In this document: piece by piece, positions 36,917 to 46,604 of the stretch | How the letters are laid out: the number at the start of each line of letters is the position of its first letter | Numbering within the stretch: the first letter of the stretch is position 1 | From: an uncultured Tolumonas sp. | GTDB taxonomy: Bacteria; Pseudomonadota; Gammaproteobacteria; Enterobacterales; Aeromonadaceae | Assembly (NCBI RefSeq): GCF_963676665.1 | Contig: NZ_OY781378.1 | Coordinates: forward strand, 62,001 to 126,000 | Reading direction: 5' to 3' | DNA: 64,000 bases | The notes under the pieces: model-generated | What the model was told of the DNA's origin: nothing | The model's database searches: none | The model's input: the letters and a program-made list of their open reading frames with translations, nothing else | Translations under genes and position numbers: made by a program

Positions 36917-38431
36917 CTATTTCACTTGTTTCACAACATCAATAATGCTGCCATCGCGGTAGCGGATCACGCCGACAATGCGGTCGGTGTATTCGATCTC
37001 GGCAGGCGTTCCGGTCAGTGAGTAAGCGCGCTCACTCAGCTCTTCTATCGACATGATCGGTAGTTTGGCGGCCAGCAGACGTTCTTTCACTTCCGGGCGC
37101 GCCGGGTTAACCGCAATGCCGTGATCGGTGACCAGTACATCAATGCTGCTGCCGGGGGTGATGCAGGTGGTGACTTTGTTGACGACGGTCGGAATTCGCC
37201 CGCGTACCAGTGGTGCGACGACTATGGTCAGATTGGCCGCCGCTGCGGTGTCGCAATGACCGCCGGACGCACCTCGGAACACGCCGTCAGAGCCTGTGAT
37301 CACGTTGACGTTAAACTGGGTGTCGATCTCCAGTGCACTTAAGATCACGACATCGAGTTTTTCGACACACGCACCTTTCGACGATGGGTTAGCATATTGA
37401 TTGGCGGAAATTTCCTGATGATGCGGGTTTTTACCCAGGGATTCTGCTGCCACGCTGTCAAAGCACTGCACATCGAGCAGGGTTTGAATCAGCCCGCGTT
37501 CATGCAATGCCACCATGCTGGCGGTGATACCACCAAGACCAAAGCGCGCCTTGATCTTGTTGCGCACCATTTTGTCGGCCATGAAGCGGGTTACTGCCAG
37601 TGACGCACCACCGGTACCGGTTTGCAGCGAAAATCCGTCGTTGAAATAGCCAGAATGCTCGATAACATCGGCAGCTTGACGAGCGATCAGCAATTCACGT
37701 GGGTTGGAGGTCATGCGGGTGGCATCACCTCCAATTTTGGCCGGATCGCCCACATGCTCAACCCGCACAATGCTGTCGACGCAGTCTTGCGCGATGCTGG
37801 CCGGGTAGTTGGGGTAGGCGACCAGCTCTTCGGTTAATAAAACCACATGACGGGCGTATTCGGCATCGACACGGGCATAACCCAACGAGCCACAGCGTGA
37901 TTTACCGGAGAAGCCATTGGCATTCCCAAACTCATCGCTGCATGGCACGCCTAAAAACGCGACGTCGATGTTCAGTTCACCGGATTGGATCAAGTGCACG
38001 CGGCCACCGTGTGAGTGGATATGCACCGGTTCCTCCATCAGGCCGTTAGAGATCGCTTCGGCCAATTTTCCGCGCAGGCCGGAGGTGTAGATCTTGCGCA
38101 CTACGCCATTGCGAATATGTTCCAGCAAAGGTGCATGGCAGTTGGTCAGTGAGCTGGCGGCTAAGATCAGATCTTTAAAACCTAGCTCAGCTAGTTTATC
38201 CAGCACCATATTGACGGTTTTATCGCCGTCGCGGAAGGCGTGGTGAAACGAGATGGTCATGCCATCGGTTAAGCCACTGTTACGGATCGCCGCTTCCAGC
38301 GAAGTGTGTAATTTGTTCTGTTTTTCCGCCCCAGTTTCGGTTCTGTTTTCGTGTTTGGAAAACAACGGAATATTGGGTACTACAGCGGAAATTGCGGCCG
38401 GAATTGGGCGCGCTAATACATTGGTAGTCAT
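36917..38431 (-). CDS. citF: Citrate lyase alpha subunit (citrate CoA-transferase)
   Basis: Exchanges the acetyl group on CitD for citrate to form citryl-ACP. The 504 residues carry SFHHAFRDGDKTVN, the GFSGKSRCGSLGYA region, and QTGTGGASLAVTRFM. The ATG at 38431 has GAGG seven bases upstream and lies 8 bp after the citE stop; an ATG at 38443 overlaps citE. It belongs to the citrate lyase complex CitDEF in the cytoplasm. Confidence 0.96.
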   Translation of the reverse strand: MTTNVLARPIPAAISAVVPNIPLFSKHENRTETGAEKQNKLHTSLEAAIRNSGLTDGMTISFHHAFRDGDKTVNMVLDKLAELGFKDLILAASSLTNCHAPLLEHIRNGVVRKIYTSGLRGKLAEAISNGLMEEPVHIHSHGGRVHLIQSGELNIDVAFLGVPCSDEFGNANGFSGKSRCGSLGYARVDAEYARHVVLLTEELVAYPNYPASIAQDCVDSIVRVEHVGDPAKIGGDATRMTSNPRELLIARQAADVIEHSGYFNDGFSLQTGTGGASLAVTRFMADKMVRNKIKARFGLGGITASMVALHERGLIQTLLDVQCFDSVAAESLGKNPHHQEISANQYANPSSKGACVEKLDVVILSALEIDTQFNVNVITGSDGVFRGASGGHCDTAAAANLTIVVAPLVRGRIPTVVNKVTTCITPGSSIDVLVTDHGIAVNPARPEVKERLLAAKLPIMSIEELSERAYSLTGTPAEIEYTDRIVGVIRYRDGSIIDVVKQVK

Positions 38432-38439
38432 GGCAAACC

Positions 38440-39318
38440 TCATTGTCTGATGCCGGAAGCTTCTGCACGCTGGAGAACCCAACGGGCGCGTTCAATGATC
38501 GGTGCATCGATCATCTTGCCGTTCAGTGACACGACACCGAGCCCCTGACGGGAGGCATTTTCTGCCGCTTCAATGATCAATCGGGCATTACCGACTTCTT
38601 TGCGCGTTGGTGCGAAGACGTTATGCAGCAGTTCGATCTGGCGTGGGTTGATCAGCGATTTACCATCAAAACCCAGTTGCTTGATGTGTTCGGCTTCGTG
38701 AATAAAGCCCTCTTCGTTATTGGCGTTGGAATAAACGGTGTCGAATGCCGCAATGCCTGCGGCGCGTGCCGCTTGCAAGATAGAGCAGCGGGCAAACATC
38801 AGCTCAATGCCATCAGGGGAGCGTTCGGTGCGTATATCACGCACGTAATCTTCCGCACCCAGTGCAATGCCGATCAAGCGTGGCGATGATTTGGCGATTT
38901 CTGGGGCATTGATAACACCTTGTGCGCTTTCTATGGCGGCCATCATGCGGGTGCTGCCTTCGGCGCGGCCACATTTGCGTTCCACCGCCAGAATGTGGCG
39001 TTCCATCTCCAGAATATCTTCCGCCGAATCGGTTTTTGGTAAACGGATAACATCCACACCGGCGCGTACCATGGCTTCGACATCGAGTTTGCCGTAAGGC
39101 GAATCAATCGGGTTAACCCGTACGACCTTCTCGACATTTTTATACAGCGGCATTTGCAGCGCATGGAACACCAACAGACGCGCGGTGTCTTTCTCGGTGA
39201 TGGCGACCGAATCTTCCAGATCGAACATCAACGCATCGGGGCTGTAGATAAAACTGTTGCTGAGCATGGCGGCATTGGCACCGGGCACGAACAGCATGCT
39301 ACGGCGTAATTTACTCAT
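38440..39318 (-). CDS. citE: Citrate lyase beta subunit (citryl-ACP lyase)
   Basis: Splits citryl-ACP to acetyl-ACP and oxaloacetate. The 292 residues fold as an HpcH/HpaI-type barrel: [42 protein letters not shown], and [13 protein letters not shown]. The ATG at 39318 overlaps the citD stop (ATGA), so translation is coupled. The longer open frame upstream lies in citD. Confidence 0.96.
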   Translation of the reverse strand: MSKLRRSMLFVPGANAAMLSNSFIYSPDALMFDLEDSVAITEKDTARLLVFHALQMPLYKNVEKVVRVNPIDSPYGKLDVEAMVRAGVDVIRLPKTDSAEDILEMERHILAVERKCGRAEGSTRMMAAIESAQGVINAPEIAKSSPRLIGIALGAEDYVRDIRTERSPDGIELMFARCSILQAARAAGIAAFDTVYSNANNEEGFIHEAEHIKQLGFDGKSLINPRQIELLHNVFAPTRKEVGNARLIIEAAENASRQGLGVVSLNGKMIDAPIIERARWVLQRAEASGIRQ

Positions 39319-39614
39319 AACGCCCCCCAGTTCAGATCTAACAACTGCGTGCCGGTAGCGCGGATCAATGCGGCCTGCACGCGAGCGCGGATCACACAAT
39401 CAAGCGCGCCTTTGTCTTCGACAATCACGCGCACCCCCTCAATACTGAGTTTATGCAGCGTGTCATGGATCAGGCGGCGAATGGCGTCACCGAACTGTTT
39501 TTCCACCACACTCTCCAGCTCGATTTCGACCTGATGCGAATCGATAGGTTGAATGCGGATCAATACATCGCCGGACTCCAACGTGCCGGCATGCGATTGC
39601 TGTATTATCTTCAT
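39315..39614 (-). CDS. citD: Citrate lyase acyl carrier protein (gamma subunit)
   Basis: Small acyl carrier (99 residues) that bears the phosphoribosyl-dephospho-CoA group. The Ser in [11 protein letters not shown] near residue 14 is the attachment site, followed by [14 protein letters not shown]. It lies between citC (63 bp gap) and citE (4 bp overlap). Confidence 0.95.
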   Translation of the reverse strand: MKIIQQSHAGTLESGDVLIRIQPIDSHQVEIELESVVEKQFGDAIRRLIHDTLHKLSIEGVRVIVEDKGALDCVIRARVQAALIRATGTQLLDLNWGAL

Positions 39615-39677
39615 TTGTTTGACCTTTGTTGTTGACGGTTTGGCCGCTCAAAGCAGAGCAACACCGTGAAAAATACG

Positions 39678-40745
39678 TTACCCGGCCAAGCTGCTTACCA
39701 GTGGTTGTGACAGTGCATTGTGTTGCCACAAATGGCGTTGCCGCAGATAACGGTAGGTGCTTTCCGGTACCAGAGCTTTAACGGCTTCCGGTCCTTTTTT
39801 CGCTAACAGATCACGTACGCGGCAGGCGGAGATCGGCTGTGCGGCCTGCTGGCGACGTTCAATTTCATGCAGCTCAATTTGTGGTGCGCGTACTTCTGCT
39901 GTGGTCAGCCAATACGCCATTTCGCGGTTATATTGTGCAGTCACTTCACACATCGGCTCGGTGCCGACATAACGGCGATTGATACCTAAAGCGGGGGCGA
40001 TATCATGACGGAACAGCTGGAGATCAAGCGCCATGTGGCAGTGATTAATGATCTTCTGACTTTTCAAAAAGTAACTGGGGAAGGTGGCGCGTGAGATCAG
40101 ATAATCAGAGCCCGGATGAATGGTGAGATTTCTCAAATCAGCCACACCGGCTTTGATCAGATCGAGACGATCTTCATAAGGAAATTCCGAGGCGTTTTCC
40201 TGCACCACAAACAAATGAACCCAATCGCACTCTTTACAGGCTTGTTGCACTAAATAACGATGGCCTAACGTGAACGGGTTGGCATTCATCACGATGCCGC
40301 CAATATGCTGACCGTCCTGTCGTTGTTGTGCCAGGCGCTGGCAATAACGTTTCAGCCGGGTGGCACTGTTTTCCAGCAGAATAATCTGCCCTTGGACAGT
40401 CGCCAGCAGATGAAAACCACATTCGGTAAACATCGCTTCATTTTCAGGTTTGGTGTAGATGAACAACTCATAACGATGCAGGCTAAAGGCCTGATTCAAG
40501 AGCGTGGTTAACAAACGCAGCGCTAACCCTTGGCCGCGCAGATGCGGTTCAATAGCGATACATTTCAGCACCCGCCCGGCGATGCCGCCACAGGCAACCA
40601 ACTGTTGCTGTTCATCAAACGCAACAATAAATTGTTCAATATCGGTATCGATGTTTAAGTTATTTTGTTGCAGGAAATTAGCGATCTGTTGCCAGCGCAT
40701 TATTTCCGTTTTTAACACGCAACAGAAAATATATTCTTCGTTCAT
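39678..40745 (-). CDS. citC: Citrate lyase ligase (acetate:SH-citrate lyase ligase) CitC
   Basis: Activates citrate lyase by acetylating its prosthetic group at the cost of ATP. The N-terminal GNAT-like domain (about 40-130, with HLRGQGLALRLLTTLL) precedes the nucleotidyltransferase domain with GGIVMNANPFTLGHRYLVQQA (HxGH-like motif) and ISRATFPSYFLK. Length 355. It is the first gene of the operon, divergent from citS across an AT-rich 390-bp region. Confidence 0.95.
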   Translation of the reverse strand: MNEEYIFCCVLKTEIMRWQQIANFLQQNNLNIDTDIEQFIVAFDEQQQLVACGGIAGRVLKCIAIEPHLRGQGLALRLLTTLLNQAFSLHRYELFIYTKPENEAMFTECGFHLLATVQGQIILLENSATRLKRYCQRLAQQRQDGQHIGGIVMNANPFTLGHRYLVQQACKECDWVHLFVVQENASEFPYEDRLDLIKAGVADLRNLTIHPGSDYLISRATFPSYFLKSQKIINHCHMALDLQLFRHDIAPALGINRRYVGTEPMCEVTAQYNREMAYWLTTAEVRAPQIELHEIERRQQAAQPISACRVRDLLAKKGPEAVKALVPESTYRYLRQRHLWQHNALSQPLVSSLAG

Positions 40746-41135
40746 ACCAATACAGATTGCGATAAATTCGGTTTTATATGAAATGATATTTGCTGTCTCT
40801 ATTTTTTGATCGCGCGCAACCTGCGGTGAGGTTTAAATATTGGTAATAATTTTTATGATTTAAAATATTTAACGTTTTGTTTTTGTTGGTATTTTTATTT
40901 TTTTATTTATCGAGTACAACATACGTTAGATATAAAACCAGATAAGATAATTAAACACATTAAAACGCTGACCTAATCAGCTGTTGATCAAAGTTAATAA
41001 TGATTTTTCCCATTAATTTCTCATTATCGTAAATCCAACAAAAAATGCCCGAGTTTGCAGACATCTGGTTTTCATTTGCTGTCAGCAATGTATTCGAGGG
41101 AACACCGTGTTATTTGTTTAATAGGAGACGTTACA
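40746..41135. promoter_or_regulatory. Divergent citC/citS control region
   Basis: 390 bp, very AT-rich, between the two citrate transcription units. A perfect 9-bp inverted repeat, TTAAATATT (40833-40841) and AATATTTAA (40864-40872), lies nearer citC. CitB-type regulators are known to bind AT-rich divergent cit promoters, so this is the likely target. I see no separate gene. Confidence 0.55.
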
Positions 41136-42509
41136 ATGGGAAAAGAACAAGCAAGTGTTGCCGATGCGAGTGAATTGTCACTCAGCACTGCAACTAGCGA
41201 AAAATTCTGGCCACATGGCTGGTGGAAAATATTTGAAATTAAAGTGGGCATTATTCCGATGCCGTTATTCATCATGGCCGCGGCATTAATTGCAGCATTA
41301 TGTATGACAGGGGAATTACCAAGTCAGATCACGACTATGGTGGTAGTGTTGGGGTTCTTTGGTTTTGTTTGCGGTGAAATCGGTAAACGTTTACCAATAT
41401 TAGGAAAAATCGGTGCTGCCGCTATTTGTGCCACCTTTATTCCTTCTGCGATGGTTTATTATCATCTGCTACCTACATCGATTATTGATTCGACGAAGGT
41501 ATTTTATAAGGCAACGGGTATTCTGTATTTGTATATCAGCTGCATTATTGTTGGCAGTATTTTCAGTATGGATCGCAAAACCATTATGCAAGGTTTTTTG
41601 CGTATCTTCATTCCGATGCTATGCGGTGAAATTGTGGGTGCCATTGTGGGTACGACCGTTGGCACTTTGTTGGGGTTAGGCTCTTTTAATACCTTGTTTT
41701 TCATTGTGTTACCAATCATGGCCGGTGGCGTGGGTGAGGGTGCTATTCCGCTATCGATCGGTTTCTCGGAAATTATGCATATCGAACAAGGTGTGGCCTT
41801 TGCTCGTATTATTCCGATGGTGATGTTAGGTAGTCTGACCGCCATTCTGACGGCGGGTATTTTGAATCATTTGGGCAAGCGTAAACCGCATCTGACTGGT
41901 GAAGGCCGTTTGATGCCAGGTATGGAAGAAGAGATCAGCAGCTCAACCAGTCATAATCCGTTGAAAGGGGCAATTGATGTCACCGGTCTGGCCTCTGCCG
42001 CGATGATGGCGTTGTTGCTGTATATGGTGGGTATTCTGGGCCAGCGTCTGGTTGGGTTGCCTGCGCCAGTTGGTATGTTGTTCGCTGCCGTATTAGTGAA
42101 ACTGACACAAGCCGTGTCACCACAAATGACCAGTAATGCAAATGTGGTGTATAAATTCTTCCAAACATCAGTAACTTACCCAATTCTGTTCATGGTTGGT
42201 GTCGCCATTACCCCTTGGCAGTCATTGATGGCCGCGTTCACTATTCCTAACCTGATCGTGATCATCGCTACGGTATTAAGCTTGGTGACTACCGGTTTCT
42301 TTGTCGGTAAGAAAATGGGTATGCACCCGATTGATGTGGCGGTGGTTTCTTGTTGCCAGAGCGGTCAGGGTGGCACGGGTGACGTGGCAATTTTAACTGC
42401 AGCAAACCGTATGGTGCTGATGCCTTTTGCCCAGATCGCCACTCGTATCGGCGGTGCGATCAACGTGACGCTGGCCTTGGTGGTGTTATCGCATTTCTTC
42501 ACATTTTAA
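41136..42509 (+). CDS. citS: 2-hydroxycarboxylate (Na+/citrate) transporter CitS
   Basis: Inner-membrane secondary transporter of the 2HCT family that takes up citrate with Na+. The 457 residues have about 11 helices and the two GGxG-type reentrant loops: VLPIMAGGVGEGAIPLSIG and VVSCCQSGQGGTGDVAILTAANR. The latter is the family signature. I start at 41136, which has AGGAGA upstream; the open frame extends to 41055. Position beside the citrate lyase operon supports citrate as substrate, though other 2HCT members carry malate. Confidence 0.93.
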   Translation: MGKEQASVADASELSLSTATSEKFWPHGWWKIFEIKVGIIPMPLFIMAAALIAALCMTGELPSQITTMVVVLGFFGFVCGEIGKRLPILGKIGAAAICATFIPSAMVYYHLLPTSIIDSTKVFYKATGILYLYISCIIVGSIFSMDRKTIMQGFLRIFIPMLCGEIVGAIVGTTVGTLLGLGSFNTLFFIVLPIMAGGVGEGAIPLSIGFSEIMHIEQGVAFARIIPMVMLGSLTAILTAGILNHLGKRKPHLTGEGRLMPGMEEEISSSTSHNPLKGAIDVTGLASAAMMALLLYMVGILGQRLVGLPAPVGMLFAAVLVKLTQAVSPQMTSNANVVYKFFQTSVTYPILFMVGVAITPWQSLMAAFTIPNLIVIIATVLSLVTTGFFVGKKMGMHPIDVAVVSCCQSGQGGTGDVAILTAANRMVLMPFAQIATRIGGAINVTLALVVLSHFFTF

Positions 42510-42538
42510 TGGTATTAGCTGACAGATCGTCATTTTTG

Positions 42539-42566
42539 CCCGGTTGGTTTTCAACCGGGTATTTTT
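42539..42566 (+). terminator. Terminator after citS
   Basis: CCCGGTTG (42539-42546) and CAACCGGG (42552-42559) form a hairpin followed by TATTTTTA. Readthrough could still reach the next gene. Confidence 0.85.
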
Positions 42567-42610
42567 AATACTGGCGGATGCTAATAATTAACTATTGATG
42601 AGACATTATT

Positions 42611-43462
42611 ATGAAGTTACTCAGTTTTATCAGAGCGGATGGCTCAAAAAGTTATGGTATTTATAAAAATGATGGCATTGTCGATTTAGGTTTACGATTA
42701 GGCGATAAATATAAGGATATTAAAGCACTGTTAGCAGCGGATGCTTTATCGTTAATAAACCAATACACCGATGCAAAAATTGATTATTTACCCGATGCGT
42801 TTAAATTTTTACCGATCATTGAATCACCCGGTAAAATACTGTGTGTGGGCATGAATTATTTAGCGAAACGGCAGGAATTCTCCGAAACTAATAATGCGCC
42901 AACCTTATTTGTGCGTTTCCCAGAGTCACAAACGGGTCATGATTGCCGGGTATTAAAACCGCAAATCAGTGATGAATTTGATTATGAGGGTGAGTTAGCC
43001 GTTATTATTGGCAAAACCGGTAAACATATTAAACGCGCAGATGCATTACAGCATGTCGCCGGTTACAGCTGTTATATGGATGGCTCGGTGCGCGATTGGC
43101 AGCACAGCTGGTTTACCGCCGGTAAAAATTGGCAGGAAACCGGTGCGTTTGGCCCTTGGATGGTGACAACTGATGAAATAACCAATCCACATGAATTGGA
43201 TATTCGCACTTATCTGAATGGGCAAATGGTGCAAAATGACAACACCGGTAATATGGTGCACTCGATTCCGGAATTAATCGAATATATCAGCACCTTTGCT
43301 ACGCTCTCTGCGGGCGATGTTATTATCACTGGCTCGCCGGGTGGTGTGGGTAAAAAACGTACACCGCCATTATTCCTAAAAGAAGGCGATATTATCGAGG
43401 TGGAAATTCAGAAGATTGGCAAGTTATGCAATCAAATCGCCAGTGAACAGGTGTTTAATTAA
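42611..43462 (+). CDS. Fumarylacetoacetate-hydrolase family enzyme in the citrate cluster
   Basis: A 283-residue FAH-fold metal enzyme. The C-terminal catalytic domain (about residues 70-280) shows GKILCVGMNYLAKRQEF, DYEGELAVIIGKTGKHI with the metal-binding Glu residues, GYSCYMDGSVRDWQ and ITGSPGGVGKKR. Relatives include acylpyruvases, FAHD1-type oxaloacetate decarboxylases or tautomerases and degradative hydratases. Its place beside citS suggests it may act on oxaloacetate from citrate lyase; this is an inference. A strong terminator separates it from citB downstream. Confidence 0.8.
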   Translation: MKLLSFIRADGSKSYGIYKNDGIVDLGLRLGDKYKDIKALLAADALSLINQYTDAKIDYLPDAFKFLPIIESPGKILCVGMNYLAKRQEFSETNNAPTLFVRFPESQTGHDCRVLKPQISDEFDYEGELAVIIGKTGKHIKRADALQHVAGYSCYMDGSVRDWQHSWFTAGKNWQETGAFGPWMVTTDEITNPHELDIRTYLNGQMVQNDNTGNMVHSIPELIEYISTFATLSAGDVIITGSPGGVGKKRTPPLFLKEGDIIEVEIQKIGKLCNQIASEQVFN

Positions 43463-43482
43463 GTTAAAAATTTGATTGGTAT

Positions 43483-43523
43483 AAAAACAGGGGGAATCCG
43501 TGATGGTATTCCCCCTGTTTTTT
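43483..43523. terminator. Bidirectional terminator between the FAH gene and citB
   Basis: AAAAACAGGGGGAAT and ATTCCCCCTGTTTTTT form a long stem around CCGTGATGGT. It serves the two convergent genes. Confidence 0.92.
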
Positions 43524-44202
43524 AGCCGTGCCGGCGATATACGCGTTCCGGGCGACCTACCTTGCCATGCATCACTTCCGCATACACAAATGATAATGCC
43601 GCGCAGTGTTCCAGATAACGGCGCGCGGTGGTTTTACTGATACCGATGAGTTCACCCAGCGATTCCGCAGTGTGGCAAACTTCGGCCGATATAAAAGCCT
43701 CTTTCACTTTATCCAGCGTCAGCTCATCGATGCCTTTCGGCAAATTCCGGTACGTCATCTCGCGGGCCTGCAGATTAAACATCTCATCGACATGACGTTG
43801 ATTGACGTTATCACCGGCATTGATCGAACTACGGTAACGTAAATAGCGTTGTAATGTGTCTTGCAGACGGTCGTAGCCTATCGGTTTGAGCAAATAATCG
43901 AAGGTGCCGCAGCGCACGGCTTCACGCACGGTTTCAATATCACTGGCGGCGGTGATGAAAATGACATCCGGGGCATTTTTATCCGATAACATTTCGCGCA
44001 TCAGATCGATACCTAAGCCATCGGGCATAAAATTATCCAGCAAGATCAGATCGGGTTTCAGCACCCGGATCATCCGGCGAGTCTCAGCTTGCGAGCTGGC
44101 AATACCGACCGGATTAAACCGAGCATGCTGACGGATGAATTGCGCATGCAATTCGGCGATACGCAGTTCATCTTCTACGATTAAAACGTCGAATTTATTC
44201 AT
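43522..44202 (-). CDS. citB: Response regulator CitB (DpiA-type)
   Basis: Activates citrate fermentation genes when phosphorylated by CitA. The receiver domain (about 1-120) contains acidic pocket VEDEL, phospho-acceptor Asp in LILLDNFMPDGLG and the Lys in YLLKPIG. The C-terminal domain has the helix-turn-helix LGELIGISKTTARRYLEHC. From the ATG at 44202 it has 226 residues and overlaps citA by 8 bp, so the pair is translated together. Targets are probably the citC/citS promoters. Confidence 0.93.
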   Translation of the reverse strand: MNKFDVLIVEDELRIAELHAQFIRQHARFNPVGIASSQAETRRMIRVLKPDLILLDNFMPDGLGIDLMREMLSDKNAPDVIFITAASDIETVREAVRCGTFDYLLKPIGYDRLQDTLQRYLRYRSSINAGDNVNQRHVDEMFNLQAREMTYRNLPKGIDELTLDKVKEAFISAEVCHTAESLGELIGISKTTARRYLEHCAALSFVYAEVMHGKVGRPERVYRRHG

Positions 44203-45835
44203 AAGCCTGACCTTGTAAAGGAATAAATAACGAGATGATGGCGCCCATCGGGTCGGCGTCATCCAAAATGATGTGTCCGCCTGCATGGCTGACGTAGCGC
44301 TGAATTAAATACATGCCGTAACCGTGGCCGCCTTCCTCTTTGGTCGTCACGCCACGCTCAAAAATGTTGTCGACGATATGCGGAGCAATACCAGTGCCGT
44401 TATCGGCGACTTCTATTACCAGTTCATTGGTTTGGTCACTGATCAACAACGAGATTTGTTTTGAGCTGGTTGGGTTTTTCAGCGTCGATTCAAATGCATT
44501 ATCCAGCAAATTGCCTAAGATAGTGGTCAGATCGTCGGCAGTGAGGGCATTGGGCAGTGGTTTGCTCAGTCGGCAAGTCGGGTCAAATTCCAGTGATAAC
44601 CCCAGTTCTTGTGCTCGAATATATTTGCTGAGTAACAGCCCGGCGACCTGATTGTTATTAAATGTGCTGATGAAGAAATCGACCAGCTGCTGCTGCTGGT
44701 TGGATTCCTGGCGGATGGTTTTCAGTGCGTCATCATAGGCACCAAGCTGAATTAAACCGCCAATGGTTGAGAGTTTATTGGCATATTCATGCCGCATCAC
44801 ACGCAGGCTTTCGGCGTGCTGTTGTACCTGTGATAACTGATGTGACAGCGTGTTGATATCATCTTTACGGCGGAAACTAACTACCCAACCTAAAGCTTTA
44901 CCATCTAACTGGCAGGGCACCCGACTGGCAATCACGTAATCGCCGTTCAGCGATAAGATCTCATCTTTTACTGCAGTTTGTTGATTAACATCAGGAATAA
45001 AAAATTGACAAGGCGTCACGATGTCACAAATCGAGGTGCCTTCTAATAATTTGGTGGCTGGCGGTAGCCCTAAAATTTGCCGCGCATTTTGATTGATGGA
45101 ATAGATCAAGCCCACGCTGTTGACGGCAATCACGCCTTCATACACTGACTGCAATATGGCCGATTCCATACGCAGCGACAGCGCGATCTCTTCCGGTTCC
45201 ATATTGAGCATTTGTCGTTTGATATGGTTGGAAAAGAAATATGCCGCCAGAATAGAACTGAATAGCATCAAACCCATCATCGATATGATGGGACTCAGAT
45301 AAAGGTTGCGCCACGAATCGATGCTGTTCAGCAGATAACCCACGGAAACAATGCCGATCACCTTGCCGTTTCGATTGATTATCGGGGCTTTGCCACGCAT
45401 GCCAAACCCCATAGTGCCTTCACGTAGCGACAAATAGGTTTTTTTATAGATTAACGCCGGTGAATTATCATCACCCACCATAGGAAATCCAATTTTCTGT
45501 GGGTCGGGGTGAGTGATCCGGATGCCTTTTTCATCACCGACCACAATGTAACTTGCATCAGAATAGAATTTTTGAATGTTATCGACATAGCTGCGTATTT
45601 CGGCGTAATTGTGGGTTTCCATTGCCTCAATAATCGTGGGGCGAGATGCAATTTGCTCGGCTTGCAAAATAGCCCGATTGCCAACTTCTTTATCAAGAAT
45701 ATCGGCCAATCGATGATGCACAAAAATGCCAATCACCAACAGTTGCAGGCCAATGACCAGCAACAGCAGTAAAAACAGACGATTCTTAAAGGTCATGCCT
45801 GTCGCAGAAGGCATCAGCAAGGGTTGCGGCCGCAT
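44195..45835 (-). CDS. citA: Citrate sensor histidine kinase CitA (DpiB-type)
   Basis: Membrane sensor kinase. Layout: first helix (NRLFLLLLLVIGLQLLVIGIFV), periplasmic PAS-like citrate domain with SYIVVGDEKGIRITHPDP, second helix near 205-230, cytoplasmic PAS domain (YEGVIAVNSVGLIYSINQNA), His box MRHEYANKLSTIGGLIQLG and ATPase motifs NLLDNAFEST, DNGTGI and GHGYGMYLI. The start is unsure: ATGs at 45835, 45814 and 45796 are all possible and the frame is open to 45913. I use 45835, giving 546 residues. Confidence 0.92.
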   Translation of the reverse strand: MRPQPLLMPSATGMTFKNRLFLLLLLVIGLQLLVIGIFVHHRLADILDKEVGNRAILQAEQIASRPTIIEAMETHNYAEIRSYVDNIQKFYSDASYIVVGDEKGIRITHPDPQKIGFPMVGDDNSPALIYKKTYLSLREGTMGFGMRGKAPIINRNGKVIGIVSVGYLLNSIDSWRNLYLSPIISMMGLMLFSSILAAYFFSNHIKRQMLNMEPEEIALSLRMESAILQSVYEGVIAVNSVGLIYSINQNARQILGLPPATKLLEGTSICDIVTPCQFFIPDVNQQTAVKDEILSLNGDYVIASRVPCQLDGKALGWVVSFRRKDDINTLSHQLSQVQQHAESLRVMRHEYANKLSTIGGLIQLGAYDDALKTIRQESNQQQQLVDFFISTFNNNQVAGLLLSKYIRAQELGLSLEFDPTCRLSKPLPNALTADDLTTILGNLLDNAFESTLKNPTSSKQISLLISDQTNELVIEVADNGTGIAPHIVDNIFERGVTTKEEGGHGYGMYLIQRYVSHAGGHIILDDADPMGAIISLFIPLQGQAYE

Positions 45836-45970
45836 TGTTAACGTTAATCTCTTAAGTCGGGCGGCCATTATAGGGGCTGATGACCTGCATTCCGTGACTC
45901 TCTTCGCAGGCAATCGTAAAACTGAATTGGCTAATTAAATAAACTAAAAACCATAAAAACCACGGTTCTG

Positions 45971-46489
45971 TTATTCCGGCTGCATGGGGTTTGTCTGGTC
46001 GTGGCCAATCGCCAGCAATAACGTACGCAGCAGAGCAGCAAGTTCTTGCTGTTGCGTGTGATCCAGCGAATGCAGTAACCGTTGTTCATTGGCCACATGC
46101 GCCGTCATGGTTTCATTGATCAGCGCCAGACCAGCCTTGCTCAGCGCGACCAGCATGCTGCGGCGATCTTCCGGTGACGGTTCACGATAAATCAACCCGC
46201 GCGCTTCCAGTTTATCTAATCGGTTGGTCATCGCGCCGGAAGAGAGCATCAGCGAGGTATACAGTGCGGTCGGGCTTAAGGTGTAGGGTTCACCACTGCG
46301 GCGTAGGGTTGCCAGCACATCGAATTCCGGTTGGGTCAGGCCAAATTGCAGATGAACTTGCTCCACCGCTTTGCTGGCAATCGCGTTTAAACGCCAGAGG
46401 CGACCAAAAATACTCATCGCCAGCGGGTCGAGTTCCGGGCGTTCGTGTTGCCATTGTTGCAGAATGCGATCGACATGATCCGTTTGCAT
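45971..46489 (-). CDS. MarR-family transcriptional regulator
   Basis: A 172-residue winged helix regulator. The DNA-binding region is about residues 45-110: LTQPEFDVLATLRRSGEPYTLSPTALYTSLMLSSGAMTNRLDKLEARGLI followed by the wing EPSPEDRRSMLVAL. A strong AGGAGGGAG ribosome site precedes the ATG at 46489. It is divergent from an EamA transporter, and two related palindromes lie between them. The effector is unknown. Confidence 0.9.
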   Translation of the reverse strand: MQTDHVDRILQQWQHERPELDPLAMSIFGRLWRLNAIASKAVEQVHLQFGLTQPEFDVLATLRRSGEPYTLSPTALYTSLMLSSGAMTNRLDKLEARGLIYREPSPEDRRSMLVALSKAGLALINETMTAHVANEQRLLHSLDHTQQQELAALLRTLLLAIGHDQTNPMQPE

Positions 46490-46504
46490 GATCTCCCTCC
46501 TTTT

Positions 46505-46522
46505 TATCTTCATGTGAAGATA
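46505..46522. promoter_or_regulatory. Perfect palindrome, likely MarR-type operator
   Basis: TATCTTCA (46505-46512), TG, TGAAGATA (46515-46522). It lies just upstream of the regulator's ribosome site. Confidence 0.7.
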
Positions 46523-46570
46523 GTTGACGGCATAAATATAGTTGACGAGGAGGGCAAAAACAAATGAAAA

Positions 46571-46588
46571 TATCTTCATGTAAAGATT
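46571..46588. promoter_or_regulatory. Second, imperfect copy of the MarR-type operator
   Basis: TATCTTCATGTAAAGATT repeats the 46505 palindrome with two changes, 66 bp away and 16 bp before the EamA start codon. Binding at both would control both divergent genes. Confidence 0.65.
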
Positions 46589-46604
46589 CTTAATTAAAAG
46601 ATAT

